Both the position numbers and the translations under genes were made by a program. This document shows positions 41,247 to 49,655 of a DNA stretch of 64,000 nt, piece by piece. Within the stretch, counting starts at the first letter, position 1. Every line of letters begins with the position of its first letter. This stretch comes from Paracoccus marinus (lineage in GTDB: Bacteria; Pseudomonadota; Alphaproteobacteria; Rhodobacterales; Rhodobacteraceae). The DNA lies in contig NZ_VJYZ01000023.1 of NCBI RefSeq assembly GCF_007018965.1, positions 123,928 to 187,927 of the forward strand, read 5' to 3'. The notes under the pieces were generated by a model. The model was not told the DNA's origin, did not search any database, and saw nothing but the letters and a program-made list of their open reading frames with translations.

Positions 41247-41849
41247 GTGGACAGGGCGGCGGCACAGCCTGCGCCTGACCCCGCGGTCCCGGCCACGGGC
41301 GACGCCGCCGATCCGGCGGGTGTCGCCGTGCCCCGGACGCCCCATATCGATAAGCCGCGAACCGAAAAGCCCCGCATCGACAAGCCCCGCATCGAGCGAC
41401 TGCGCCAGCGCGCCGATTTTCTCAGGGCTGCCTCGGCCCGCCGTCAGGGAACGGCGGGCTTTCTGCTGCAGGCGCGTCAGCGGCCTGACGGCGGTGCGGA
41501 TGGGGCGTGCGGGCCGGATGCGGCCCCCGCCGGCGCGATGCGCGTGGGATTCACCTGTTCCAAGAAGATCGGCAACGCCGTCGCGCGCAACCGCGCCAAG
41601 CGGCGTCTGCGCGCGCTCGCGGCCGAGATCATGCCCTTGGGCGGTCGGCCGGGCTGGGACTATGTGCTGGTCGGGCGCCCCGACGCGACCATCGACCGCG
41701 CCTTCGCCGACCTGCGGTCCGACCTAGTATCCGCGCTCGACCGGATCCATTCGCAACCCGAGGGGCAGGGGGGCCGCCCGCCCCGGCCTCACAAGAACCA
41801 GCCGAAGAACCAGCCCAAGAACCTGCCAAAGACGGGGGCCGGCGCGTGA
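41247..41849 (+). CDS. rnpA: Ribonuclease P protein component, with terminal extensions
   Basis: The core RnpA fold runs from '[15 protein letters not shown]' near residue 49 to about 170, with the RNA-binding signature '[19 protein letters not shown]' near residue 107. It assists RNase P RNA in trimming tRNA 5' ends. The protein is 200 residues, longer than the usual 115-130: a start at GTG 41247 adds about 48 residues containing DKPR-type repeats, and the C-terminus has a repeated KNQP tail. The extension start is uncertain. It begins 17 nt after rpmH and overlaps yidD by four bases. Confidence 0.9.
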   Translation: MDRAAAQPAPDPAVPATGDAADPAGVAVPRTPHIDKPRTEKPRIDKPRIERLRQRADFLRAASARRQGTAGFLLQARQRPDGGADGACGPDAAPAGAMRVGFTCSKKIGNAVARNRAKRRLRALAAEIMPLGGRPGWDYVLVGRPDATIDRAFADLRSDLVSALDRIHSQPEGQGGRPPRPHKNQPKNQPKNLPKTGAGA

Positions 41850-42100
41850 CCCCGCTAGCCCATGTCGTGGCCTTGCCGGTGCGGGCGTATCGGCTGGTCC
41901 TCAGCCCGTGGATCGGCCATGCCTGCCGCTTCCAGCCGACCTGCTCGGCCTATGCGCTCGAGGCGCTGGACCGGCACGGCGCGGCGCGCGGCGGCTGGCT
42001 GACCGCGCGCCGGATCGCCCGGTGCCACCCGTGGGGCGGGCAGGGCTACGATCCGGTGCCGCAAGGCGGTCGGGTCAAAGATGACGAGGACAGGACATGA
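41846..42100 (+). CDS. yidD: Membrane protein insertion efficiency factor YidD
   Basis: The 84-residue protein starts at GTG 41846 inside the rnpA stop (GTGA). It has the YidD pattern '[20 protein letters not shown]' near residue 15, '[15 protein letters not shown]' near 37 and '[17 protein letters not shown]' near 55, with three conserved cysteines. It is thought to help YidC-mediated insertion at the inner membrane, and it lies between rnpA and yidC as in most bacteria. Confidence 0.95.
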   Translation: MTPLAHVVALPVRAYRLVLSPWIGHACRFQPTCSAYALEALDRHGAARGGWLTARRIARCHPWGGQGYDPVPQGGRVKDDEDRT

Positions 42101-42264
42101 CCGACCGCGATCCCCGGCCCGATGCGCCGCGCAAGGCCCGCAAGCCCGCACCCAAACCCGCCGGAAAGCCCCGCAACCTGCTGCTGGGGCTGTCGCTCAT
42201 CATCGTGGCGGCGATGGTGGTGCTGGCGCTCACCAGCTTCATCGTGTCGCGGTTCTCGGCATGA
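42097..42264 (+). CDS. Small single-pass membrane protein of unknown function
   Basis: An ATG at 42097 overlapping the yidD stop opens a 55-residue frame: a basic, proline-rich N-terminus (about 26 residues, '[15 protein letters not shown]') followed by one membrane segment of about 22 hydrophobic residues and a short SRFSA end. Its stop overlaps the ttcA start by ATGA. GAGGACAGGAC serves as ribosome site. The double overlap argues that it is translated. I do not recognise a family; the position beside yidD and yidC hints at a membrane role, which is inference. Confidence 0.7.
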   Translation: MTDRDPRPDAPRKARKPAPKPAGKPRNLLLGLSLIIVAAMVVLALTSFIVSRFSA

Positions 42265-43202
42265 ACGCGCATACGGACACGCAGGACGACGCGGCCGACC
42301 TGCCCGACGCGGGCGACGACATCCACCCGCTGTTCCGGGGCGCCCCGGCCTCGACAGAGTTCCGCAAGCTCAGGAAGCGGCTGGTGCGCGAGGTGCGTTC
42401 GGCCATCGACAGCTATTCCATGGTGACGCCCGGCGACCGCTGGCTGGTCTGCCTGTCGGGCGGCAAGGACAGCTACACGCTGCTGGCCGTGCTGCATGAA
42501 CTGCAATGGCGCGGCCTTCTGCCGGTGGACCTGCTTGCCTGCAACCTCGACCAGGGCCAGCCCGGCTTTCCGGCGACGGTGCTGCCCGAGTTCCTCAAGG
42601 ATCGCGGCGTCGCGCACCGGATCGAGTATCAGGACACCTATTCCGTCGTCGTGGACAAGATCGCGCCGGGCGGGACCATGTGCTCGCTGTGTTCGCGCCT
42701 GCGCCGCGGCAACCTGTACCGCGTCGCCCGCGAAGAGGGGTGTTCGGCCGTCGTCCTTGGCCATCACCGCGACGACATGCTGGAAACCTTTTTCATGAAC
42801 CTGTTCCACGGCGGGCGGCTGGCGACGATGCCGCCGAAGCTGTTGAACGAGGATGGCGACCTGAACGTGCTGCGTCCGCTGGCCTTCGTGGCCGAGGCGG
42901 ATTGCGACCGCTTCGCCCGCGCGATGAACTACCCGATCATTCCCTGCGACCTGTGCGGCAGCCAGGAAGGGTTGCAGCGCGTGCAGGTCAAGCGCCTGCT
43001 GGACGAATGGGAAGCGCGCAGCCCCGGCCGCCGGCAGGTCATGTTCCGCGCCCTGATGAACGTGCGCCCGTCGCACCTGCTCGACCCGGCGCTGTTTGAC
43101 TTTGCCGACCTGATGCCGAAGGCCGCCGCTTCCCCGCCGGGCGCGCCGGACGCGCAGGGCGGCGCGCCCGTGCCGATGCTGGCCGCGGGCGATGCCGACT
43201 GA
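42261..43202 (+). CDS. ttcA: tRNA 2-thiocytidine biosynthesis protein
   Basis: The 313-residue protein has the PP-loop 'SGGKDS' at residues 66-71 and the two iron-sulfur cysteine pairs, Cys141/Cys144 in '[11 protein letters not shown]' and Cys229/Cys232 in 'CDLCGSQEG', together with '[16 protein letters not shown]'. TtcA thiolates C32 of certain tRNAs using a [4Fe-4S] cluster. ATG 42261 was chosen for the four-base overlap with the small membrane gene. The C-terminal 30 residues are Ala/Pro-rich and probably disordered. Confidence 0.95.
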   Translation: MNAHTDTQDDAADLPDAGDDIHPLFRGAPASTEFRKLRKRLVREVRSAIDSYSMVTPGDRWLVCLSGGKDSYTLLAVLHELQWRGLLPVDLLACNLDQGQPGFPATVLPEFLKDRGVAHRIEYQDTYSVVVDKIAPGGTMCSLCSRLRRGNLYRVAREEGCSAVVLGHHRDDMLETFFMNLFHGGRLATMPPKLLNEDGDLNVLRPLAFVAEADCDRFARAMNYPIIPCDLCGSQEGLQRVQVKRLLDEWEARSPGRRQVMFRALMNVRPSHLLDPALFDFADLMPKAAASPPGAPDAQGGAPVPMLAAGDAD

Positions 43203-43295
43203 CCCCGGGAAAGCTTTCCATCCCGGGCTTTCCCCTTGACCTTGAGCCGTCGCTTCGATTGAAGCGGCGCGGTGTGACGCAAGGCCGGTGACCCG

Positions 43296-45161
43296 ATGGA
43301 CGACAACAACCGCAACCTGATCCTGGCGATGGTGCTTTCGGCGCTCGTCACGGTCGGATGGTATGCCTTCTTCGCCCCGCCCGAGCCGACCGTTGATCCC
43401 GCGGCCGTGCCCACCGCTACCACGGCACCGGCGACCGCTACCGCGCCCGCCCCCGGAACCGCCGCCCCGGCCCCCGGCGCGGTGCAGGCCGATACCGGCG
43501 CCGCCGACCCGTCCCGGGACGCGGCGCGGCTGACGATTCAATCCCCGGCCCTGCGCGGCACGATCTCGCTTGCCGGCGGGCGCATCGACGACCTGCTGCT
43601 GACCGGCTACCGCGAGACGCTGGACCCGGCCTCGCCCTTTGTTCGGCTGCTCTCGCCCACCGCGCAACCGCGCGTGACCGAGGAAGGGACCCCCGCCGCG
43701 CCCGCGACCGAGGCCGAGGTGGTGATCCAGAAACCCTACTACGCGGTCTATGGCTGGACCCCCGGCCCGGGCGTGGACCCGGCGCTGGTCCCGAACCCCG
43801 CGACCGTGTGGACGGCCGAGTCCGGGCAGACGCTCGCCCCCGGCCAGCCGGTGACGCTAGCGTGGAACAACGGCGCGGGCCAGATATTCCGCCGCACGTT
43901 CGAGCTGGACGACAAGTACCTGTTCACCGTCACCCAGACGCTGGAAAACACCGCCGCCACGCCGTTCGCCGCCGCGCCCTACGGGATCATCGCGCGCCAC
44001 GGCCGCCCCGACACGCAGAACTACTTCGTCCTGCACGAGGGCGCGGTCGGCATGCTCGACGGCGAGCTGCTCGAGGAAAAGTACAAGAACATCGCCGATC
44101 TCGACCCGGTCGCGGGCGAGGGGCAGGCCGACGTGCGCCAGGTCACGGGCAACGGCTGGATCGGCTTTACCGACAAGTACTGGATGACGACGCTTGCGCC
44201 TGCGCCGGGCCAGCCCTTCACGGCCGTGGTGAAATACGCGCCCGGCGCCGACATCTACCAGACCGAGGCGCGGATGCCGCTGCAGACGGTGGCGGCGGGC
44301 GCGACCGCGACCACCTCGTCCTACCTGTTCGCGGGCGCCAAGACCTACGAGGTCCTGCACGCCTATCAGGAGGATCGGGGGATCGAGCGGTTCGTGGACG
44401 CGATCGACTGGGGCTGGTTCTATTTCTTCACCAAGCCGATCTTCCACATCCTGCACTGGCTGCACGGCATCATCGGCAACATGGGCTGGGCGATCATCGC
44501 GCTGACCTTCGTGCTGAAGATGCTGGTGTTCCCGCTGGCGCGGAAATCCTATGTTTCGATGGCCCGGATGCGCGAGATGCAGCCGCAGATGGAGGCGATC
44601 AAGGAACGCACCGGCGACGACCGGGTGAAGTACCAGCAAGAGGTGATGGCGCTTTACAAGCGGGAAAAGGTGAACCCCGCCGCGGGCTGCCTGCCGATGC
44701 TGATCCAGATCCCGATCTTCTTCTCTCTCTACAAGGTGATCTTCGTCACGATCGAGCTGCGGCACGCGCCGTGGTTCGGCTGGATCCGCGACCTGTCCGC
44801 GCCCGACCCGTCCAGCCTTCTCAACCTGTTCTGGCTGCTGTCCTATGCGCCGCCCGCGCAGGGCACGCTGCTGCATTCGCTGTCGCTGCCGGCTCTGGCG
44901 ATCGTGCTGGGGATCTCGATGTGGGTGCAGCAAAAGCTGAACCCCGCGCCCGCCGATCCGGCGCAGAAGATGATCTTCGCGTGGATGCCGTGGCTGTTCA
45001 TGTTCATGCTGGGCGGCTTCGCGTCGGGGCTGGTGCTGTACTGGATCGCCAACAACACGATCACGATCATCCAGCAGTACACGATCATGTCGATGCACGG
45101 GCATCCGCCGCAGCTGTTCGGCAACATCCGCGACAGCCTGCCGAAGCGGCGCAAGGGATGA
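43296..45161 (+). CDS. yidC: Membrane protein insertase YidC
   Basis: The 621-residue protein begins MDDNNRNLILAMVLSALVTV, the first membrane segment, followed by an Ala/Pro/Thr-rich linker and the large periplasmic domain (about 60-365). The conserved insertase core lies from about residue 380: 'GNMGWAIIALTFVLKMLVFP' near 393, 'ARMREMQPQMEAIKER' near 426 and 'YKREKVNPAAGCLPMLIQIP' near 455, ending in a basic tail. It inserts inner-membrane proteins alone or with Sec. A stem-loop-capable inverted repeat (43207-43214 with 43227-43234) lies in the 93-nt leader. Its stop overlaps the MOSC gene. Confidence 0.97.
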   Translation: MDDNNRNLILAMVLSALVTVGWYAFFAPPEPTVDPAAVPTATTAPATATAPAPGTAAPAPGAVQADTGAADPSRDAARLTIQSPALRGTISLAGGRIDDLLLTGYRETLDPASPFVRLLSPTAQPRVTEEGTPAAPATEAEVVIQKPYYAVYGWTPGPGVDPALVPNPATVWTAESGQTLAPGQPVTLAWNNGAGQIFRRTFELDDKYLFTVTQTLENTAATPFAAAPYGIIARHGRPDTQNYFVLHEGAVGMLDGELLEEKYKNIADLDPVAGEGQADVRQVTGNGWIGFTDKYWMTTLAPAPGQPFTAVVKYAPGADIYQTEARMPLQTVAAGATATTSSYLFAGAKTYEVLHAYQEDRGIERFVDAIDWGWFYFFTKPIFHILHWLHGIIGNMGWAIIALTFVLKMLVFPLARKSYVSMARMREMQPQMEAIKERTGDDRVKYQQEVMALYKREKVNPAAGCLPMLIQIPIFFSLYKVIFVTIELRHAPWFGWIRDLSAPDPSSLLNLFWLLSYAPPAQGTLLHSLSLPALAIVLGISMWVQQKLNPAPADPAQKMIFAWMPWLFMFMLGGFASGLVLYWIANNTITIIQQYTIMSMHGHPPQLFGNIRDSLPKRRKG

Positions 45162-45943
45162 CCCCCGCCGCATCGGAACCGCAGGAAGGGGTGGGCCGGC
45201 TGGCTCACCTTTTCCGTTTTCCGGTCAAGTCGATCGGCGGCGAGGCGCTGGCAGAGGCTCCGCTTGAACCCGCGCGCCCGCTGCCGGGCGACCGCCGCTT
45301 CGGGGTGCTGCACGCCGATGCGCTGCGGCACCTGACGAACGGCGCGCTGGACCGCTGGCTGCCGAAGTCCGCGTTCCTGCGCGGCGCGGCGGCCGCGCCG
45401 CTGCAGGCCGTACGCGGCGGCTGGGACGGGGCGGACCTGGTCCTGACCCATCCCGAACGGGGCGAGCTGCGGTTCGATCCGGCGGGCGACGACGCCCCGC
45501 TGATCGCGTGGCTGGAACCGCTGTGGGCCGCGTCGGGCAAGTCCCCCGCCGCGCGGCTGGTCGAAGGGCCGCAGGCGCTGAGCGACGTGAACAAGCCGTG
45601 GGTGTCGATCCTGTCGCTGTCGTCGCTGGCGCTGGTCGAGGATCGGCTGGGCCGCCCCCTGGGCGTCGATCGCTGGCGCGGCAATCTGTGGGTCGAGGGC
45701 TGGGCGCCCCTGGCCGAGCGCGACCTGATCGGCGCCACGATCCGCATCGGCGACGCCGAGCTGTCGGTCCTGGAACCCATCGGCCGCTGCGCCGCGACCA
45801 GCGCCGACACCGGCACCGGCTGCCTTGACGGCGACACCCCGGCGGAACTGGAAGCCGCCTTCGGCCATCAGGATTTCGGCGTCTATGCCGAGGTCCGCAC
45901 CCCCGGCACGATCCGTCCGGGCGACGCCGTGGTGGTCCTGTGA
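45158..45943 (+). CDS. MOSC domain-containing protein
   Basis: The 261-residue protein has an N-terminal MOSC_N barrel ('[14 protein letters not shown]' near residue 18) and a C-terminal MOSC domain with the conserved cysteine in '[16 protein letters not shown]' near residue 207. MOSC proteins handle molybdenum cofactor sulfur or, like YcbX and mARC, reduce N-hydroxylated compounds. ATG 45158 overlaps the yidC stop, and the stop overlaps engB by GTGA, so it is part of the operon. Its substrate is unknown. Confidence 0.88.
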   Translation: MTPAASEPQEGVGRLAHLFRFPVKSIGGEALAEAPLEPARPLPGDRRFGVLHADALRHLTNGALDRWLPKSAFLRGAAAAPLQAVRGGWDGADLVLTHPERGELRFDPAGDDAPLIAWLEPLWAASGKSPAARLVEGPQALSDVNKPWVSILSLSSLALVEDRLGRPLGVDRWRGNLWVEGWAPLAERDLIGATIRIGDAELSVLEPIGRCAATSADTGTGCLDGDTPAELEAAFGHQDFGVYAEVRTPGTIRPGDAVVVL

Positions 45944-46590
45944 AGGTCGCCTTCCCCGCCGCCCCCGAGCCCGAGGCGGACGCCGCCGAGGCCGCGCGGC
46001 TGCTGTTCGCGGGGCCGGTCGATTTCGTCAAGGGCGTGGTCGCGATGGACGGGATGCCCGCCGCCGACCGCCCCGAGGTCTGCTTCGCCGGCCGCTCGAA
46101 TGTCGGCAAGTCCAGCCTCATCAACGCGCTGACCGGCCGCAAGGGCATCGCCCGCGCCTCGAACACGCCCGGCCGCACTCAGGAGATCAACTATTTCGCC
46201 CTGGGCGAGCGCGGCTATCTGGTGGACCTGCCGGGCTACGGCTACGCGCAGGCGCCGCTGCCGGTCGTGAAGAAGTGGCAGGCGCTGCTGAAAGCCTATC
46301 TCGCCGGGCGACCGACGCTGCGCCGCGCCTTCGCGCTGATCGACGCGCGTCACGGGGTGAAGCCCGTGGACCACGAGATCATGACGCTGCTCGACCGCTC
46401 GGCCGTGCCGTTCCAGGTCGTCGTCACCAAGGCCGACAAGGTCGGCACGCAGGTGCTGGCGCAGACGCTGGAACAGATCGAGGCAGAGCTGCAAAAGCAC
46501 CCCGCCGCGTTCCCGGAACTGGTCGTGACCTCGTCCGAAAAGGGGCAGGGGATCGCGACGCTGCGCGCCATCATCGACGGGCTTTGCTGA
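45940..46590 (+). CDS. engB: Ribosome biogenesis GTP-binding protein EngB/YsxC
   Basis: The 216-residue GTPase starts at GTG 45940 in the MOSC stop. It carries G1 '[17 protein letters not shown]' near residue 45, the '[11 protein letters not shown]' switch near 72, G3 'VDLPGYGYA' near 93 and G4 '[11 protein letters not shown]' near 160. It is needed for large ribosomal subunit assembly. About 30 acidic N-terminal residues precede the conserved part. The next gene, argB, begins after 56 nt. Confidence 0.95.
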   Translation: MKVAFPAAPEPEADAAEAARLLFAGPVDFVKGVVAMDGMPAADRPEVCFAGRSNVGKSSLINALTGRKGIARASNTPGRTQEINYFALGERGYLVDLPGYGYAQAPLPVVKKWQALLKAYLAGRPTLRRAFALIDARHGVKPVDHEIMTLLDRSAVPFQVVVTKADKVGTQVLAQTLEQIEAELQKHPAAFPELVVTSSEKGQGIATLRAIIDGLC

Positions 46591-46646
46591 AGGGTGGACG
46601 TCGGCCGCCCCGCGCCCTAGCCTTCGCCGACCCTGGGGAACGCCGG

Positions 46647-47561
46647 ATGAGACAGCAGAACATGAACCGTGATTTCGCCACCACCGCCGACACCCTGTCC
46701 GAGGCGCTGCCCTACATGCAGCGCTATGCCGGCGCGGTCGTGGTGGTGAAGTTCGGCGGCAACGCGATGGGCGACGACGAGGCGATGGCCGATTTCGCGC
46801 GCGACATCGTGCTGATGAAGCAGGTAGGCATCCACCCGGTCGTGGTCCACGGCGGCGGGCCGATGATCAACGACCTGCTGGGCAAGCTCGGCATCGAAAG
46901 CCGCTTCGTGCGCGGCAAGCGCGTGACCACCAAGGAAGCGGTGCAGGTGGTCGAGATGGTCCTGTCGGGCCTCGTCAACAAGCGCATCGTGCAGGCGATC
47001 AACGACGCGGGCGGGCGCGCGATCGGGATCTCCGGCAAGGACGACGACATGATGGTGTGCGAGGCGGACGACCCGGAACTGGGCTTCGTCGGCCGCCCGA
47101 TCGAGATGAACATCCAGATCATCCGCGACCTTTACCTCGCGGGTCTGATCCCGGTGATCGCCCCGGTCGCGACCGGCATGGCCGACAACGAGACGTTCAA
47201 CGTCAACGGCGACACCGCCGCGGGCGCGATCGCGGGCGCGCTGCAGGCCGACCGGCTGCTGCTGCTGACCGATGTCGCGGGCGTCAAGGACGCCTCGGGC
47301 GAGGTGGTGACGCAGATGAACCCCGAGCAGATGCAGGCCATGATCGCCGACGGGACGATCGCCGGCGGCATGATCCCCAAGACGGAAACCGCGCTTCAGG
47401 CGCTGGCCGAGGGCGTGCGCGCCGTCGTCATCCTGGACGGGCGGGTGCCCCACGCCTCGCTGCTGGAGCTGTTCACCGAACAGGGCGCGGGCAGCCTGAT
47501 CCGCTCGACCGAGCCGCGGGTCAAGCCGCACGGCCTGCGGCAGGGCGACAGCGGGCTGTAG
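46647..47561 (+). CDS. argB: Acetylglutamate kinase
   Basis: The 304-residue kinase has '[11 protein letters not shown]' near residue 36, '[14 protein letters not shown]' near 66, '[14 protein letters not shown]' near 122 and '[16 protein letters not shown]' near 190, the NAG kinase signatures. It catalyses the second step of arginine synthesis. An N-terminal extension of about 30 residues before the kinase core is the kind found in arginine-inhibitable NAG kinases. ATG 46647 has GGGGA eight bases upstream; ATG 46662 is possible. It ends the rpmH-to-argB gene series. Confidence 0.95.
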   Translation: MRQQNMNRDFATTADTLSEALPYMQRYAGAVVVVKFGGNAMGDDEAMADFARDIVLMKQVGIHPVVVHGGGPMINDLLGKLGIESRFVRGKRVTTKEAVQVVEMVLSGLVNKRIVQAINDAGGRAIGISGKDDDMMVCEADDPELGFVGRPIEMNIQIIRDLYLAGLIPVIAPVATGMADNETFNVNGDTAAGAIAGALQADRLLLLTDVAGVKDASGEVVTQMNPEQMQAMIADGTIAGGMIPKTETALQALAEGVRAVVILDGRVPHASLLELFTEQGAGSLIRSTEPRVKPHGLRQGDSGL

Positions 47562-47711
47562 GGCCGCCCGGGTTTTCCGCCGTTCCGGCCTCGGCGGGCT
47601 TTCGCCGCCCGCGCTTCGGCACATCGTAACAAGTCTGACATGAACCGCTTGCGGCTTTCCGGGCCGGGTGGCAGGCTTCCGTTCGAAATGGACGAAGGGA
47701 ACTGGGACCAC

Positions 47712-48230
47712 ATGACCGCGACCGGAATCCGCCGACTTATCCTGACCCGCCACGCCAAGTCCGCGTGGGACGACCCGTCGATGGAGGATCACGACCGCCC
47801 CCTGAACGACCGCGGCCGGAAGTCGGCGCGGGCGCTTGGCGACTGGCTCGCGAGCCGCGGCTACGACCCCGAGGAGGTGCTGTGTTCCACCTCGCGCCGG
47901 ACGGTCGAGACGTGGGAACGGGTCGCGGCGGCGGTGTTCGAGACGCGGCCCGCGCTCAGGCTCGAGGACGGGCTGTACCACGCCGAACCCGACGCGATGC
48001 TGGACGTGCTGCGATCGGCCACGATGAACACGGTCATGGTGATCGGCCACAATCCGGGGATCGCGGCGTTCGCGGCGATGCTGCCCGAACGCGCGCCGCT
48101 GGACCCCGATTTCCGGCGCTTCCCGACCGCCGCGACGCTGGTGGTGGATTTCCCGGCCGACAGCTGGGGCGACGTGCGCCCCGAAAGCGGCGATGTGCGC
48201 GACTTCGTGCGGATGGACGGGCGGCAGTAA
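47712..48230 (+). CDS. sixA: SixA-like phosphohistidine phosphatase
   Basis: The 172-residue histidine-phosphatase-superfamily protein has the catalytic 'LTRHAKSAWDDPSMEDHDRP' near residue 10 and 'VMVIGHNPGI' near 108 with the second histidine. SixA removes phosphate from histidine residues of phosphotransfer proteins, in studied cases the nitrogen PTS protein NPr, which would link it to ptsP in this window (inference). ATG 47712 was chosen over ATG 47640 and 47688 because the family starts within a few residues of the RHG motif; the ribosome site GAAGGGA is somewhat distant. Confidence 0.85.
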   Translation: MTATGIRRLILTRHAKSAWDDPSMEDHDRPLNDRGRKSARALGDWLASRGYDPEEVLCSTSRRTVETWERVAAAVFETRPALRLEDGLYHAEPDAMLDVLRSATMNTVMVIGHNPGIAAFAAMLPERAPLDPDFRRFPTAATLVVDFPADSWGDVRPESGDVRDFVRMDGRQ

Positions 48231-48247
48231 CGCGCGCCTGCGTCAGG

Positions 48248-48715
48248 TCAGGCGGCCGAGGCGTCGTCCACGACCGACAGGATCCCCGGAACGGCGGGGC
48301 AGGGCAGCAGCGCGTTCCGCGCCACGTCGGCCAGCGTCGCGTTGTGCAGGAACACATAGACATGCGCCGACAGGCTTTCCCACAGCCGGTCCGACAGCAC
48401 CTGCGCCAGGCTGCCGCTTTGCCCGCCCGACGCGCCCGCGCCGACATGCAGCGCGCTGACGGTCTCATCGACCGCGCCCAGCACCTCGGCCACGCGGATC
48501 GTTTCGGGCGCGCGCGCCAGCCGGTAGCCGCCGCCGGGGCCGCGCACCGATTTCACCAGCCCGGCCCGGCGCAGCCGCACGAACAGCTGTTCCAGGTAGG
48601 GCAGCGACACGTCCTGCCGCTTCGAGATGTCGGCCAGCGTCGTCAGCCCGTCCCCCGCCGTGGCAAGATCCACCAGCGCGACCATCGCATAGCGCCCCTT
48701 GGTCGAAAGCTTCAT
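48248..48715 (-). CDS. Rrf2-family regulator, IscR-like with a single cysteine
   Basis: The 155-residue protein starts MKLSTKGRYAMVALVDLATA, the Rrf2/IscR N-terminus, with a winged HTH ('TLADISKRQDVSLPYLEQLF' near residue 26) and 'VRGPGGGYRLAR' near 57. The three clustered cysteines of E. coli IscR are absent; the only cysteine is Cys139 near the end. Rhodobacter IscR is reported to bind its iron-sulfur cluster with one cysteine, so an IscR role is likely. No isc or suf genes are adjacent in this window. It is convergent with sixA and divergent from an alpha/beta hydrolase. Confidence 0.87.
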   Translation of the reverse strand: MKLSTKGRYAMVALVDLATAGDGLTTLADISKRQDVSLPYLEQLFVRLRRAGLVKSVRGPGGGYRLARAPETIRVAEVLGAVDETVSALHVGAGASGGQSGSLAQVLSDRLWESLSAHVYVFLHNATLADVARNALLPCPAVPGILSVVDDASAA

Positions 48716-48924
48716 GGCATCTTCTCCCTGCATGCGGCGGGCCCGGCGCGGGCGGTTTCGCTGCCGCGTCGCCCGCCCGTTGCAATTGACGGGACCGCGC
48801 GCTGTGCGCTAAGCCCGCATGTGCTGCCGGAAAACGGCGTCCGCGCGCGTGGCTGCGCGCTCGCGTCCGGTGGTAAGGCTGCGACCCGCCCGCGTCAAGA
48901 ATTGCCCGCCGTCAAAGGATTCCC

Positions 48925-49584
48925 ATGCCCGAGCTGATTTTCCCCGGACCCGAGGGTCGCCTTGAAGGGCGCTACCATCCGCAGGCCAAGCCCGACGCCC
49001 CGCTTGCCATCGTGCTGCATCCGCATCCGCAATACGGCGGCACGATGAACAACCGCGTCGTCTACAACCTGCACTACGCGTTCCACCGGATGGGGTTTAC
49101 CGTGATGCGGTTCAACTTCCGGGGCGTGGGCCGCAGCCAGGGAGAGTTCGACGACGGCATCGGCGAATTGTCGGACGCGGCGTCGGCGCTGGACTACCTG
49201 CAGGCGATGAATCCCAATTCCAAGCATTGCTGGGTCGCGGGCTTCAGTTTCGGGGCGTGGATCGGGATGCAGCTGCTGATGCGGCGGCCCGAGATCACCG
49301 GCTTCGTCAGCGTCTCGCCACCCGCGAACATGTACGACTTCAGCTTCCTCGCGCCGTGCCCGTCGTCGGGGCTCATCATCAATGGCACAGCCGACCGCGT
49401 CGCCCCGCCCAAGGACGTGAACGCGCTGGTCGGCAAGCTGCGCGAGCAGAAGGGGATCACCGTCACCCACGAGGAAATCGAGGGCGCGGACCACTTCTTC
49501 CGCGACGACGAGCTGCACATGAAGCCGATGATCGACAAGGTGCAGGGCTACGTCCGCCGCCGCCTGACGGAATCGACGCGCTGA
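48925..49584 (+). CDS. Alpha/beta hydrolase
   Basis: The 219-residue protein has 'LHPHPQYGGTMNNRVV' near residue 31, 'NFRGVGRSQG' near 64, the nucleophile elbow 'GFSFGAW' near 107, the acid 'NGTADRVAPP' near 154 and the histidine 'GADHFF' near 188. This is the short hydrolase type conserved beside iscR in many alphaproteobacteria. Substrate unknown. It is divergent from the IscR-like gene with 209 bp between the starts, so the two may share a control region. Confidence 0.88.
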   Translation: MPELIFPGPEGRLEGRYHPQAKPDAPLAIVLHPHPQYGGTMNNRVVYNLHYAFHRMGFTVMRFNFRGVGRSQGEFDDGIGELSDAASALDYLQAMNPNSKHCWVAGFSFGAWIGMQLLMRRPEITGFVSVSPPANMYDFSFLAPCPSSGLIINGTADRVAPPKDVNALVGKLREQKGITVTHEEIEGADHFFRDDELHMKPMIDKVQGYVRRRLTESTR

Positions 49585-49586
49585 AC

Positions 49587-49616
49587 GAAAAACGGCGCGC
49601 CCGGTGGGACGCGCCG
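49587..49616 (-). terminator. Rho-independent terminator of the esterase gene
   Basis: CGGCGCG at 49593-49599 pairs with CGCGCCG at 49610-49616 around a 10-nt loop. On the minus strand it is followed by five T (complement of A5 at 49588-49592). It lies 40 nt beyond the esterase stop and just after the plus-strand hydrolase stop, between convergent genes. Confidence 0.75.
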
Positions 49617-49655
49617 CGTGATCGCGGGCGTGATTGGCGACGCGGCCGCTTCCGG

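Noticed and set aside
43207..43234. Inverted repeat before yidC as a Rho-independent terminator of ttcA
   Set aside because: The 8-bp stem has no following T-run and yidC continues on the same strand, so it is mentioned only as a leader stem-loop.
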